Notes: a model not told the origin generated them from the letters alone. DNA of 64,000 bases from an uncultured Kangiella sp. (GCA_947503345.1 CANNCW010000001.1:682001-746000), one strand, 5' to 3'. Positions 28,660-37,540 are shown, numbered from the stretch's first letter. Numbers and translations: made by a program.

Positions 28660-28851
28660 TTATTTCTTAAAACATTCGTAGCCCTGATAGGTTACTTTTT
28701 TAACATTACCTTTTCCGCATTCCTTCAAAGCTTCACCAGAATACACGATGATTTTTTGTGTCTTAGACAGAGGGGGTTTTTCTGTTTTATTGGCGCATCC
28801 ACCAATGACCAAAGTAGATAGTGAAATGGCCATTACTAATTTGAAACTCAT
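28660..28851 (-). CDS. small lipoprotein of unknown function
   Basis: 63 residues with a lipoprotein signal peptide ending VIGGC (lipid-modified Cys19) and a 45-residue mature part rich in Lys, containing two further Cys (about 50 and 60) that could form a disulfide. I recognise no family. It stands alone between the amidohydrolase and cytochrome genes. Length and lipobox support a real gene. Confidence 0.6.
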   Translation of the reverse strand: MSFKLVMAISLSTLVIGGCANKTEKPPLSKTQKIIVYSGEALKECGKGNVKKVTYQGYECFKK

Positions 28852-28954
28852 TTGAATCCTTAATATTTATTATTTAACGAATGAGTGTTTAGTCTAGCGG
28901 CAACTTATGAATAGTTGTTTAAAGAAAGGTCAGGCTTGTCCGTTGTTTTGTCAG

Positions 28955-29269
28955 CTAATGATTTGAAGCGTCATTATTAAGTAAATAATCTAAAACTAAG
29001 GCTAGTTCCTGATCGCTACAGCTAAAACAAGCACCTTTTGCAGGCATGGTGTTATAGCCTTTTTTTAAGTTTTCGAGCAATACATCTTTGCCCTTATCTA
29101 AACGCCTCATCCATTCTTCATTATCACCACGTTTCGGCGCACCCCCATGACCTTGCTCATGGCAACTGACACAAGACTGATAATATATTGCTTGTCCGTC
29201 ACGTTTTTGTTCCGACTGCTGGCAAGCGCTCAATATCTTTAAGGTTAGCAAAATTAATAACTTTTTCAT
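28955..29269 (-). CDS. cytochrome c5-family lipoprotein
   Basis: 104 residues. A short lipoprotein signal ends LSAC (Cys16). The heme-binding motif CVSCH is at 33-37, the axial Met75 lies in TMPAKG, and CFSC at 81-84 is the extra Cys pair that marks the cytochrome c5 group. It should carry one c-type heme and be tethered to a membrane on its periplasmic face, passing electrons between respiratory partners. It lies downstream of a second cytochrome c5 gene, separated by a terminator, so it may be expressed independently. No strong ribosome site is visible. Confidence 0.8.
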   Translation of the reverse strand: MKKLLILLTLKILSACQQSEQKRDGQAIYYQSCVSCHEQGHGGAPKRGDNEEWMRRLDKGKDVLLENLKKGYNTMPAKGACFSCSDQELALVLDYLLNNDASNH

Positions 29270-29298
29270 TTTGTATTTTTACCATTATCATCAGACAC

Positions 29299-29333
29299 AA
29301 AAAAGCCGATGAAGTTTGCAAACGTCATCGGCT
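29299..29333 (-). terminator. terminator of the cytochrome c5 gene
   Basis: Stem AGCCGATGA / TCATCGGCT with a 12-base loop containing GTTTGCAAAC, followed on the minus strand by a T6 run (A-run 29299-29304 on the plus strand). Confidence 0.85.
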
Positions 29334-29351
29334 AGTATCTTACTCGTTTGA

Positions 29352-29789
29352 TTACTTGCTGTTTGCTAAGATGTAATCAACCGTTTTCTTAATTTCGTCA
29401 TCAGAACAATCTGAACAAGTACCACGAGCTGGCATAGCGCCAACGCCATTAATCGCCTTGGCATAAACCTCATTAATGCCTGCTGACATACGCTCAGACC
29501 AAGCTGCTGCGTCACCCAATTTTGGCGCGCCAGCAATGCCTGCACCGTGACAAGCTGTGCAATAAGTATTGTAAACGTCTTCACCAGTGCGTGGGCCTGC
29601 AGGTTTTGGTGGTTTAGGTAATTCGTTCGCTACTTGAGGAACCTTATCACCTTCAACATAAACCTTAAATGCTGGTTTAATACGATCTTCCGTATTCTTT
29701 TTGCTCATGTGTTTAGCAGCTGCGTTACCAGCAAATACTGCAATAATGGCACTGATAGTGAAAACACTTATTGTCTTAAATAATTTCAT
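29352..29789 (-). CDS. cytochrome c5, soluble or signal-anchored
   Basis: 145 residues from the ATG at 29789, preceded by GAGAGA; an upstream in-frame start at 29834 has no such support. The hydrophobic signal segment is residues 5-25. A Pro-rich linker (PKPPKPAGP, 59-66) leads to the cytochrome domain: CTACH at 77-81, axial Met119 in GAMPARG, and the c5-type pair Cys125/Cys128. It is a periplasmic electron carrier, probably between the bc1 complex and a terminal oxidase. Two cytochrome c5 paralogues side by side suggest duplication or branched electron routes. Confidence 0.88.
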   Translation of the reverse strand: MKLFKTISVFTISAIIAVFAGNAAAKHMSKKNTEDRIKPAFKVYVEGDKVPQVANELPKPPKPAGPRTGEDVYNTYCTACHGAGIAGAPKLGDAAAWSERMSAGINEVYAKAINGVGAMPARGTCSDCSDDEIKKTVDYILANSK

Positions 29790-29989
29790 TTGGTATCTCT
29801 CTTTGCTTGCGAACGGTCTCATTCGCCAGTCCAATCTTTCACGTTGCGGCGAGCATTATAGCTCCATTCGACAGGGGATTAAATAGCAAAGCGCTCCAGA
29901 TCACGATCTTATTCCAATTTAACGTATCCTTTTTGGAAGTTTTCAGGCAAACTCGCTATTGCCTTCAGCACTTACAAAGCAGGTTCAGC

Positions 29990-30862
29990 ATGTCAGAAAA
30001 TCTAAAAGCAGGGTATCTTTATACCTTTTTAGCCTTTCTTATTTGGGGCTTAGCTCCAATCTACTTCAAAGCTTTTGGTGATACTTCAGCATTGGAAATA
30101 CTTGCTCACAGAATTGCTTGGTCTGTTCCAGTTGTCTTAATCATCATGTTCGCCATTAAGCGACCACTCCCTAAAAACATTTGGCAAGATAAAAAGATCT
30201 TAGTGACCTTACTGATAACGGCCTGTTTAATATCCAGTAATTGGCTTATTTTTACTTGGGCGGTGGTCAACGATCGAGTACTGGATACCAGTTTAGGCTA
30301 TTTCATCAATCCTCTGCTTACGGTAGCGCTAGGAATGGTGGTGCTCAGAGAAAAGCTCGATCATTGGAAGATTGCTGCTTTAGTACTTGCCTGTTTAGGG
30401 GTTGTTTATCGCATTGTGATCATGGGAGGCGTACCTTGGATCAGCTTGAGCCTTGCAACAACATTTGCTATTTATGGACTTTTACGAAAACAAGTTAATA
30501 TAGGTCCATTACAAGGACTATTGGTAGAAACCTTAATCGTTCTCCCAGTAACCGCTGGCTACATCATTTATTTATTTTCGCAAGGGCAGGGCGCATTCTT
30601 ACAAGGTAACGCCGACATTGATTGGTTGTTAATCGCAGGAGGGGTAATCACCACAATACCCCTAGCGCTATTTGCCGCTGGTGCAAAAATCCTACCACTA
30701 AACACCGTAGGGTTTATTCAATATTTAGCGCCAAGCTTAAGTTTTCTACTCGCCATCTTCGTCTTTAAAGAAGACTTCAATATACATCTTCTTATCAGTT
30801 TCGGTTTTATTTGGTTAGGACTGATTGTGTTTACTGTTGGCAACTTTAGGCCAAAAGAATAA
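29990..30862 (+). CDS. rarD: RarD-type EamA-family transporter
   Basis: 290 residues from the ATG at 29990, which has AGG 6 bases upstream and begins at the usual RarD position. About ten membrane helices are present. LIWGLAPIYFKAF near residue 19 and the FINPLLTVALGM segment are RarD/EamA signatures. The family exports or imports small metabolites; the E. coli name refers to a chloramphenicol phenotype and the real substrate is unsettled. An in-frame extension to 29807 is not supported by family length. Confidence 0.88.
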   Translation: MSENLKAGYLYTFLAFLIWGLAPIYFKAFGDTSALEILAHRIAWSVPVVLIIMFAIKRPLPKNIWQDKKILVTLLITACLISSNWLIFTWAVVNDRVLDTSLGYFINPLLTVALGMVVLREKLDHWKIAALVLACLGVVYRIVIMGGVPWISLSLATTFAIYGLLRKQVNIGPLQGLLVETLIVLPVTAGYIIYLFSQGQGAFLQGNADIDWLLIAGGVITTIPLALFAAGAKILPLNTVGFIQYLAPSLSFLLAIFVFKEDFNIHLLISFGFIWLGLIVFTVGNFRPKE

Positions 30863-30863
30863 T

Positions 30864-31586
30864 CTATTTATCCGTTAAATAAAAAGTTATTGTCGTTACA
30901 ACTCTAACGTCTTTTTCAATCTTGCGAGTATCACCATAATCTTCACCCGCATCACGGATATAAAAGTTCCCCTGACGAGCACTTCGGATCCCACCAACGC
31001 TAACTCCTGCAATTTGGGCAAATTCATTGGCTGCAATTTTGGCGTTCTCAGTTGCTTCTCGAAGCATATCAGGTTTAATTTCGTTCAACTTTGTAAAGCT
31101 ATAAGTAGGAGCTTGATTATTGATATCGATACCTTGTGCTATCAAACTATTTACTTTAGCTCTCACCTTAGAAACTAAATCAACTTGTTTGGTTTCAACA
31201 ATTATGGAGCCCGTTAAATGATGTTTTCGATCTACCAATTGTTGATTCTCATCTCGATACTCTTGAACATTATAATCAATAACGCCAAGCTCTATTTCTG
31301 CATCAGAAAAACCATGCTCTTTTAATAGGCCTATAATAATATTTTGTTTTGCCTCGGCATCTTTATACAGCTCAGCTATTTTCGATTTATCTTGCCCAGT
31401 TACACTAAAGTACAAACTCCAACTGGCAAGATCAGATTTTACTCGTCTTTCCGCCAAGCCTTTTGCTTCCGCAGTATTCATAGCGACTTTTGAATTATAG
31501 ATAGTTTGACTTACAAAGTATCCCGCTGCTGCAATCCCAGAAGCAATTAACAGCCCCGTAATAATGATAGTAATTTTTTTGCTCAT
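30864..31586 (-). CDS. SIMPL (DUF541) domain protein, membrane-anchored
   Basis: 240 residues with one N-terminal membrane helix (about 6-27) and a SIMPL/DUF541 domain: a conserved ASWSLYFSVTG strand near residue 55, then alternating helices and strands with AKIAANEFAQIAGVSVGGI near 180. The helix could also be an uncleaved signal, putting the domain in the periplasm. SIMPL proteins are widespread and poorly understood; some assist signalling or oxidative-stress responses. It starts only 3 bases after the pepsin-like gene, so the two are co-translated. Confidence 0.8.
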   Translation of the reverse strand: MSKKITIIITGLLIASGIAAAGYFVSQTIYNSKVAMNTAEAKGLAERRVKSDLASWSLYFSVTGQDKSKIAELYKDAEAKQNIIIGLLKEHGFSDAEIELGVIDYNVQEYRDENQQLVDRKHHLTGSIIVETKQVDLVSKVRAKVNSLIAQGIDINNQAPTYSFTKLNEIKPDMLREATENAKIAANEFAQIAGVSVGGIRSARQGNFYIRDAGEDYGDTRKIEKDVRVVTTITFYLTDK

Positions 31587-31589
31587 AAC

Positions 31590-32849
31590 TTATTTCCTTA
31601 TTTTTCCAACTTTTATCACTCCATTCTCATCATGCTCACGATCAAAAACGCAGTAATAATTGCTCATTAAGGGTAAACCCAATATAGATTTATTCGGTAT
31701 ATTTGGTAACTCTTTCATAATCATGAAAAAAGCACGGTCAGGCTCCAAGGCATTCAGTTGCCAATAATTTTGCGGGCTACAACTGACTTTTGTAATAGCA
31801 TCTTTATGTTCTCCCACAAAATAGAAATGCAGCTCGGGCCATTTCTCCAAATCTAAATCATCAGGCTTATAACTAGTACCAGTTTTATAAGCTTTATCCG
31901 ATGCTTCAATATGCTCTATAAAATCAGTACTTATTTCCAAAAGTTGATCCATGACTTCTTGGTAGAGATTTTCCTGTAAAACTAAAAAGCTGGACCCACA
32001 GTCAATTATTGAATTGGAATATCTAGCGGGCTTTTTATTTGGATTATTCTCTGGAAAGATCATCTCATCATTATCACCGACTTTTACCCCAAACAACTGA
32101 GTATTATAATAGGCGTCGTGTACTACATCGATAACCTCCAAGTCACCGTCATATAATTCTTTATGTTCTTCTCCCGCACCCAAAATTAACCAGCCTTGGT
32201 TAAGTGGATCTGCTTCCAGCTCTTCAACAGTAGCTTCTTCAATATCCACGTGTAACAAAGACCTTTTAACATATAAAGAAAACTTGTTCCGACAAATATT
32301 ATGCTCTTCCAATTCTGTAAAAAATGCTTTTGGACGAATGTAATCATAATTTTTTAGAAAATTCTTAAAAGTCCTCACTGCTTTCTTTGATTCTTCTATT
32401 TTAAAAGGCCAAGGGAAAGTGTATTTAACTTCTGATTGCCGTTCATTAAAATATTCTTTTAAATTATAGGCTCTATTTAGCTGGCGATACGCCAGACCTA
32501 ATATTCCATCAGCTCCATAAAAGTTATCTCTCTGTTCTGACTCGATTATCGCAATGTGCCCATCTTTCAATGTCATTTTCCGATTATGGCTCTCAAATTG
32601 CAGGTGCGTTTTTATTAAAGGACCAGCCCATCCTCCGAGCCCATAAGTAATCGTTTGAGCATAACTGGTTGGGTGCAAGTAAAAATCATCTTCCGGTATA
32701 TATTTACCTGTTTCAACAGCTATAGTGCTACTTCCAGTATCTAATAATAATTTTACTTTTGATTGATGACAGCCAATCTCCATTTCTACACAGTAGCCCC
32801 CTCTAGCTGCCACTATGTTTATTGGTAACTTCAATGTTTTTGAGGGCAT
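31590..32849 (-). CDS. pepsin-family (A1) aspartic protease, shewasin-like
   Basis: 419 residues with the two-lobed plan of pepsin. The N-lobe catalytic motif is LLLDTGSST (Asp37), the flap Tyr69 is in ITYGLGGWAG, and ADGILGLAY is at 113-121, all close to eukaryotic pepsins. The C-lobe motif is SIIDCGSS (Asp283) with Cys in place of Thr or Ser, and SILGLPLM (388-395) then YYCVFD follow as in pepsins. No signal peptide or propeptide is visible, so it is probably cytoplasmic and synthesised without a zymogen segment. Bacterial pepsin homologues are rare; shewasins of Shewanella are the known example. It is followed 3 bases later by the SIMPL gene. Confidence 0.88.
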   Translation of the reverse strand: MPSKTLKLPINIVAARGGYCVEMEIGCHQSKVKLLLDTGSSTIAVETGKYIPEDDFYLHPTSYAQTITYGLGGWAGPLIKTHLQFESHNRKMTLKDGHIAIIESEQRDNFYGADGILGLAYRQLNRAYNLKEYFNERQSEVKYTFPWPFKIEESKKAVRTFKNFLKNYDYIRPKAFFTELEEHNICRNKFSLYVKRSLLHVDIEEATVEELEADPLNQGWLILGAGEEHKELYDGDLEVIDVVHDAYYNTQLFGVKVGDNDEMIFPENNPNKKPARYSNSIIDCGSSFLVLQENLYQEVMDQLLEISTDFIEHIEASDKAYKTGTSYKPDDLDLEKWPELHFYFVGEHKDAITKVSCSPQNYWQLNALEPDRAFFMIMKELPNIPNKSILGLPLMSNYYCVFDREHDENGVIKVGKIRK

Positions 32850-32862
32850 AATTTTCTTAAAT

Positions 32863-32899
32863 AAAAAAAGCTGGTGAGCTAAGAATAGCGCACCAGCTT
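32863..32899 (-). terminator. terminator after the TonB receptor gene
   Basis: AAGCTGGTG / CACCAGCTT stem with an inner GCT / AGC pairing, followed on the minus strand by a T7 run (A-run 32863-32869 on the plus strand). It separates the receptor from the pepsin-SIMPL pair, which must therefore have its own promoter or depend on read-through. Confidence 0.85.
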
Positions 32900-32921
32900 A
32901 CTTTCTGAAAGTATTTATAAA

Positions 32922-35288
32922 TTAAAAGGTTAATCTAAATCCTGCGGTAATTGAACGGCCAGCTCGTGGCGCCCTATCTTTTAAGAAAGAAGCATGATCT
33001 CGAATTTCTTCATCTAATAAATTTTGCGCTCTTATGAAAATCAAGCCGTCAGAATTTTCAAAGCTTAAATTGTAACCAAGATTCAAGTTTAATAAATCAT
33101 ATCCGTCTGTTTGTAGTTCGCCACGGCTAATTTTGTCTTGTTTAGAAACCTTAATGAATTTCAAATCTGCACTAAAATCTTCGAAACCATAGCCAAGAGT
33201 CACACCAAGCCTTTTCCCAGGTTGTCTTGGGATGTATGCACCTGATGCGTTTGAAAATTCTGCATGAGTATAATCGCCAAATGCTCCTAGTTGCCAATAA
33301 CCATAATCAGACTCTGCAAATGCCCAATTAAATTCAGCTTCTACACCTTCAAATACTGCATCTTGTTGCGAAAAGCTTAATATTGGTAACTCATGTTCAT
33401 GCTCTTCCTCTTCAGCATGATCTTCTTCCAGTAACTCCTGGTAAATAAAGTCGTCAACTCGGTTGTGGAAGACTGCAACTGAGGCACTAATAGCGTCTGA
33501 GTTATAGCGTAAACCAATATCAAAGTTGTTTGCTGTTTCTTCTTTTAAATTCGGATTTCCTACTTCAACTGTCAAAGTCGCTAAATGCTCAACATAGTCT
33601 TCTTCATTATTACCAGCATTAGATAAAAGCTCTTCAACCTGCGGATTTCTTTGAGCTCGTGCAAAATTCATTGGCAAAGACCAATGCTCATCAATATGCC
33701 AAACTAAGCCACTAGCAAAACTTAAAGCAGTATCATCTCTTGAACCAAAAGCACCGGCATCGAGCTCTTGGCGGTCAAAACGGACGCCCACTTCAAAATG
33801 CCAATCGCCAATGTCTTTTTCTTCCAGCCAGAAGATGCCAACTTTCTTGGTATTGGATGCTGGAATGAAGGCTTCTTCACCAATCGCCGCAAAATCGCTA
33901 TCACTGTATTGCAGGCCAAAAGCACCTTGCCAGCCAGACCATGCTTCATGGACTAACTCGGCGCGTAATTCATTAGCATCGTTCTCAAATAAAGTGCCTG
34001 TTTCTACACCCTCTAATTCAATATGCTGATAGTCAGTGTGGGTATAGCTAAATTTAAAGTTTTGGAAACCCTCAAAAGGATTATTCCATTGACCTTTAAT
34101 GTCCCAACGCTTTTGACGAAGATCCAAACGAATGACTTCTTCCTCATGTTCCTCTTCTTCGCCTTCATGTTCTTCTTCATGATGCGCATGACCTGGTAAA
34201 CCGTAGTTACGATCATAGTCAGTATAAGACACACCCCAATAACCGTTTTCAGTAATGTATGAAAAACCTAAGCTAGCACCACGCGTATCCGTATCACTGT
34301 TTTCTAAAACACCAAAGCCTTCTTCATTCTCATCATGTTCTTCTTCTTGCTCATCATGGTGGTCTTCTTCCTCTAGCTCACGAAGCCTAAATGACTCTGC
34401 ATAGCCCGGTATTTCTATTGAGTCTGTTTTTGAATCTAAGAAATCAAGATTGAAAGCTAATGTCCCTGATTCCAATTCAACTCCTGTTGATAAGGTACCA
34501 ACAAAGGTTCTCTCTCCAGTTGCAGAGTCGCCTAAACGCAACTCGGCACCGCCTTCTGTTCCTTCTGGTGCAACGGTTGGAATACGGTTATCTACAACAT
34601 TTACCGCGCCGCCAACAGCTTCACCGCCATACAATAAAGTAGCTGGCCCTTTTAATACTTCCACTCTTTTCGCTAGTAATGGCTCTGCCGCAATCCAGTG
34701 ATCAGGGCTAGCGTTTGATGCATCTGAGGTAGAAGTATTATTACTCAATACTGTCACTCGATTTCCTTGTTGGCCACGAATCACTGGGCGCCCCGAGCCC
34801 ACACCAAAACTGGATAAATTAATCCCAGGAATTTCTGATAAGGTTTCACCAATATTTGCACCACGGCTTTTCACTAATTCATCGCCGGCTATTACCACCG
34901 AAGGCGAAGCCATTTCTAAACTCGAATGCTCAAGAGGGTTGCCGGTAACGACTATTGTATTTGCATCATCTTCTATCTGAATGGTCACTATAGTGCCGTC
35001 ATTTCGGACTGACTGATTCACATGGCCATATTTAAATGCCTCTACGTCAAGAACATAACGACCCTCTTCAAGGCCTTTAATAGTAAATTGGCCTTGCTTA
35101 TTGGTAATAACTTTTTTGTTTAATGATCGAACATAAACTTCAGCTTTTTCAATTGGCACGCCATTTTCATCGACAACTACGCCACTTAAAGTTTTTTCAG
35201 CTGCTATCACTGATTGACTTGCGAAACTAGTAATCACGCCACTCACTAATAGGGCAGTGATCGACTTTTTAAACGGTGTTGCATTCAT
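32922..35288 (-). CDS. TonB-dependent outer-membrane receptor with His/Glu-rich loops (probable metal uptake)
   Basis: 788 residues. After a signal peptide (to about residue 29), residues 30-105 form a carboxypeptidase-regulatory-like domain (SGVVVDENGVPIEKAEVYV). The plug domain follows (VVIAGDELVKSRG, ETLSEIPGI, RPVIRGQQGNRV), then a 22-stranded-type barrel ending AGFRLTF. Three acidic, His-rich segments near residues 311, 374 and 626 lie where surface loops are expected, like those of zinc receptors such as ZnuD. It probably imports zinc or another divalent metal, driven by TonB. The small CxxC protein upstream is in the same orientation. Confidence 0.85.
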   Translation of the reverse strand: MNATPFKKSITALLVSGVITSFASQSVIAAEKTLSGVVVDENGVPIEKAEVYVRSLNKKVITNKQGQFTIKGLEEGRYVLDVEAFKYGHVNQSVRNDGTIVTIQIEDDANTIVVTGNPLEHSSLEMASPSVVIAGDELVKSRGANIGETLSEIPGINLSSFGVGSGRPVIRGQQGNRVTVLSNNTSTSDASNASPDHWIAAEPLLAKRVEVLKGPATLLYGGEAVGGAVNVVDNRIPTVAPEGTEGGAELRLGDSATGERTFVGTLSTGVELESGTLAFNLDFLDSKTDSIEIPGYAESFRLRELEEEDHHDEQEEEHDENEEGFGVLENSDTDTRGASLGFSYITENGYWGVSYTDYDRNYGLPGHAHHEEEHEGEEEEHEEEVIRLDLRQKRWDIKGQWNNPFEGFQNFKFSYTHTDYQHIELEGVETGTLFENDANELRAELVHEAWSGWQGAFGLQYSDSDFAAIGEEAFIPASNTKKVGIFWLEEKDIGDWHFEVGVRFDRQELDAGAFGSRDDTALSFASGLVWHIDEHWSLPMNFARAQRNPQVEELLSNAGNNEEDYVEHLATLTVEVGNPNLKEETANNFDIGLRYNSDAISASVAVFHNRVDDFIYQELLEEDHAEEEEHEHELPILSFSQQDAVFEGVEAEFNWAFAESDYGYWQLGAFGDYTHAEFSNASGAYIPRQPGKRLGVTLGYGFEDFSADLKFIKVSKQDKISRGELQTDGYDLLNLNLGYNLSFENSDGLIFIRAQNLLDEEIRDHASFLKDRAPRAGRSITAGFRLTF

Positions 35289-35371
35289 AACTTAAATTCC
35301 TAATAAATCCAAAAGAAGCTCAACGGTTACAATGTTGAACTTATATATTTTCTAAATGTAAAACGTGGGAT

Positions 35372-35644
35372 TTAAGCTATAAAAGGTGGGGCGCGCCCAA
35401 AATATGGACTTTGAACTTTAGTTAGGTCAATTACATATAATCCAACTAAAGGCTTTTCATCAACTAGAGATGAAGCCGGGACTTGTATTTCTGAGCTTGT
35501 TGTATTTACATCATTACTTGATTGAAAAATACAAATAGAACATTCGGTAAAATCATGCGATTGCGAACTTGCATGAACCACAGACGATAATGCAAGCCCT
35601 ATAAAAGCTAGCACTAATATACTGTGTTTCAAAAATTTACGCAT
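35372..35644 (-). CDS. small exported CxxC protein next to the TonB receptor
   Basis: 90 residues with a signal peptide to about residue 25 (VVHA-S), then ECSICIFQ containing a CxxC pair (Cys36, Cys39). The C terminus SPYFGRAPPFIA resembles the RAPP-ending small exported proteins (DUF2946-like) often found beside metal-related TonB receptors. It may bind or deliver a metal in the periplasm. The receptor gene follows 83 bases downstream in the same direction. Function inferred from position. Confidence 0.6.
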   Translation of the reverse strand: MRKFLKHSILVLAFIGLALSSVVHASSQSHDFTECSICIFQSSNDVNTTSSEIQVPASSLVDEKPLVGLYVIDLTKVQSPYFGRAPPFIA

Positions 35645-35717
35645 AAGTTCAGATTCTTACCAAATTCCTAACTTGATAGTATGCCAATCATAACTGTAGA
35701 TCAATCTAGCAGAGTAA

Positions 35718-35743
35718 TTTTGTTGCAAATAATTGTTACAAAA
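35718..35743. promoter_or_regulatory. imperfect 26-bp inverted repeat, possible metal-regulator operator
   Basis: TTTTGTTGCAA and TTGTTACAAAA flank four bases, with two mismatched pairs. It lies in the divergent region between the CxxC-protein/receptor genes and thrE-like gene, about 75 bases upstream of the former. AT-rich palindromes of this size are typical of Fur/Zur-type sites, but the match to a Zur consensus is weak. Confidence 0.3.
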
Positions 35744-35792
35744 CCTAAATAAAAGCGGTAGCATTGTGCCATATCAATCGAGGAACAAGCCC

Positions 35793-37070
35793 ATGACCGA
35801 ACTGGCTCCTTCATCCATTGCAGAAAGACGTTTAGATAAAGTCCCTAACTTTCCTGATAGGCATAAACCTATTGGCTTTATGTTGCGATTGGTTAAAGCT
35901 TTACACACCTATGGTGTGCCTACTTATGAGCTTGAAAGATTAATGGCAAGAGTTGCCGACCAGCTTGATTACGGCGTTCAAATCATTGCAGTACCTACCA
36001 GTATCACAATGACCTTTATGCAAGAGGAAGATAATCCTCAAACTTATGTTATTCGTTCTAACTCTGGCGAAGTGAATGTAGACAAGCTCCGTTTAACCAT
36101 GGAGGTTGCTCAAGATGTTATTAGTGGTGAACTAAGTTCTGAAGAGGGCGCACAACGATTATCAGATATCAATCGATCAAAGCCAGTTCACAACAAAATC
36201 TGGATGGTGTTTTGCTTTAGCTTAGTTTCGGCATCCATTGCACGTATTTTTAATGGCGGCTGGCAAGAAGTTGTTTCTGCTTCTGTCATTGGATTTATTG
36301 TCGGTTTGTTAGTAAACAACAGCCCTAGATTACAGTCTGTTTCAAGTTTAATGCCAGCTCTATGCGCTTTTATCGCTGCCATAGTCTCTTTTGCATTTAA
36401 TCATTGGCTCGGATTGCACTCTACTTACATTCCAATTGTCTCGGGTATTATTGTTTTAGTTCCCGGCCTAATGCTAACTATCGCTATGGCAGAATTAGCT
36501 ACTCAGAATCTTGTCTCTGGTACTTCAAGGCTACTAGGCGCAGGCATGATCTTTATCCAAATGGCATTTGGCGTTGCTATAGGTAGTCAGTTTGCTAATG
36601 CTTTGTTTCCCGCAGAATCCCTTAGTCATGCCAGCCCTTTGCCAGGTTGGACTTTGTTAATAGCACTCTTTACAACATCTTGGTCATTTATGGTGTTATT
36701 TCAAACTCGCTGGAAAGAATTCCCTTGGATAGTGGTAACAACTTTTATAGCTTTTTATGTTTCTAAATTCGGCGTGCAATTTTTTGGCCCTGTTACTGGT
36801 GCTTTTCTTGGCGCTTTATCTGTAGGGTTATTTGCCAATCTCGCTTATTTAATAAAGAAGGTGCCAACGGCCGCAATAATGATGCCGGGATTTATTATTC
36901 TAGTTCCTGGCTCTGTAGGCTTTAAAAGTTTAACCGCTATTTTAGAACGCGATATAATTGGAGGTATAGAAATTGCATTTAGTATGGTCATCACCGGTAT
37001 TGCTCTTGTGACAGGTTTGCTTATTTCTTCTATCGCTATTTTGCCGAAGCCCAAAGCTAAAAAGCCATGA
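35793..37070 (+). CDS. ThrE-family threonine/serine exporter
   Basis: 425 residues from the ATG at 35793, supported by CGAGGA 9 bases upstream; a 20-residue in-frame extension upstream has no such site. The N-terminal cytoplasmic part (about 1-130) is the YjjP/ThrE N-domain with LRLVKALHTYGVPTYELE. It is followed by about ten membrane helices covering the YjjP and YjjB halves fused in one chain, as in Corynebacterium ThrE. It probably exports threonine, serine or related metabolites. The nuclease lipoprotein gene overlaps its stop by four bases. Confidence 0.88.
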   Translation: MTELAPSSIAERRLDKVPNFPDRHKPIGFMLRLVKALHTYGVPTYELERLMARVADQLDYGVQIIAVPTSITMTFMQEEDNPQTYVIRSNSGEVNVDKLRLTMEVAQDVISGELSSEEGAQRLSDINRSKPVHNKIWMVFCFSLVSASIARIFNGGWQEVVSASVIGFIVGLLVNNSPRLQSVSSLMPALCAFIAAIVSFAFNHWLGLHSTYIPIVSGIIVLVPGLMLTIAMAELATQNLVSGTSRLLGAGMIFIQMAFGVAIGSQFANALFPAESLSHASPLPGWTLLIALFTTSWSFMVLFQTRWKEFPWIVVTTFIAFYVSKFGVQFFGPVTGAFLGALSVGLFANLAYLIKKVPTAAIMMPGFIILVPGSVGFKSLTAILERDIIGGIEIAFSMVITGIALVTGLLISSIAILPKPKAKKP

Positions 37071-37540
37071 AATATTTATCACTTGCTGCCTTTTCATTTT
37101 TAATAGCATGTCAGCCAGCGTCGGGAGAGTATCAATTAAAATATGTGCAAGACGGCGATAGCGCTGTGCTTTGTTGTGATGCTAACAATCAAACTTTTCG
37201 AGTCAGACTAAAAGATATTGACGCGCCTGAAAAGCATCAACCTTTTGCAAAGGAGTCTAGGCAATATCTTAAACAACTCATCAGTGATAAACCTTTAAAG
37301 TTGATAGGCAAGAAGAAAGATCGATACGGTCGCATATTAGCTGACATCATAGTAACTGATGAATCTGTGAATACTTTAATGATCAAATCTGGACACGCTT
37401 GGGTTTGGCGCTATTCTGAAAATTTAAAATTACAGTGGCTACAAAAACAAGCGAAGAAAGAAAAGAAAGGACTTTGGGCTTTGCCAGAGCCCCAACGTGT
37501 AGAACCTTGGAAATGGCGTAAGCAAAACCCTAGAAAATAG
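37067..37540 (+). CDS. thermonuclease (SNase)-family lipoprotein
   Basis: 157 residues with a short lipoprotein signal (lipobox IAC, Cys15) and a staphylococcal-nuclease fold. The catalytic residues fit Arg, Asp and Glu in RVRLKDIDAPE (about 46-56) and the later KDRYGRILADI. It should cut DNA or RNA with calcium, anchored at a membrane on the periplasmic side. It overlaps the ThrE-like gene by four bases (ATGA). It ends one base from the convergent LAS-peptidase gene, with no terminator between. Confidence 0.85.
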   Translation: MKYLSLAAFSFLIACQPASGEYQLKYVQDGDSAVLCCDANNQTFRVRLKDIDAPEKHQPFAKESRQYLKQLISDKPLKLIGKKKDRYGRILADIIVTDESVNTLMIKSGHAWVWRYSENLKLQWLQKQAKKEKKGLWALPEPQRVEPWKWRKQNPRK

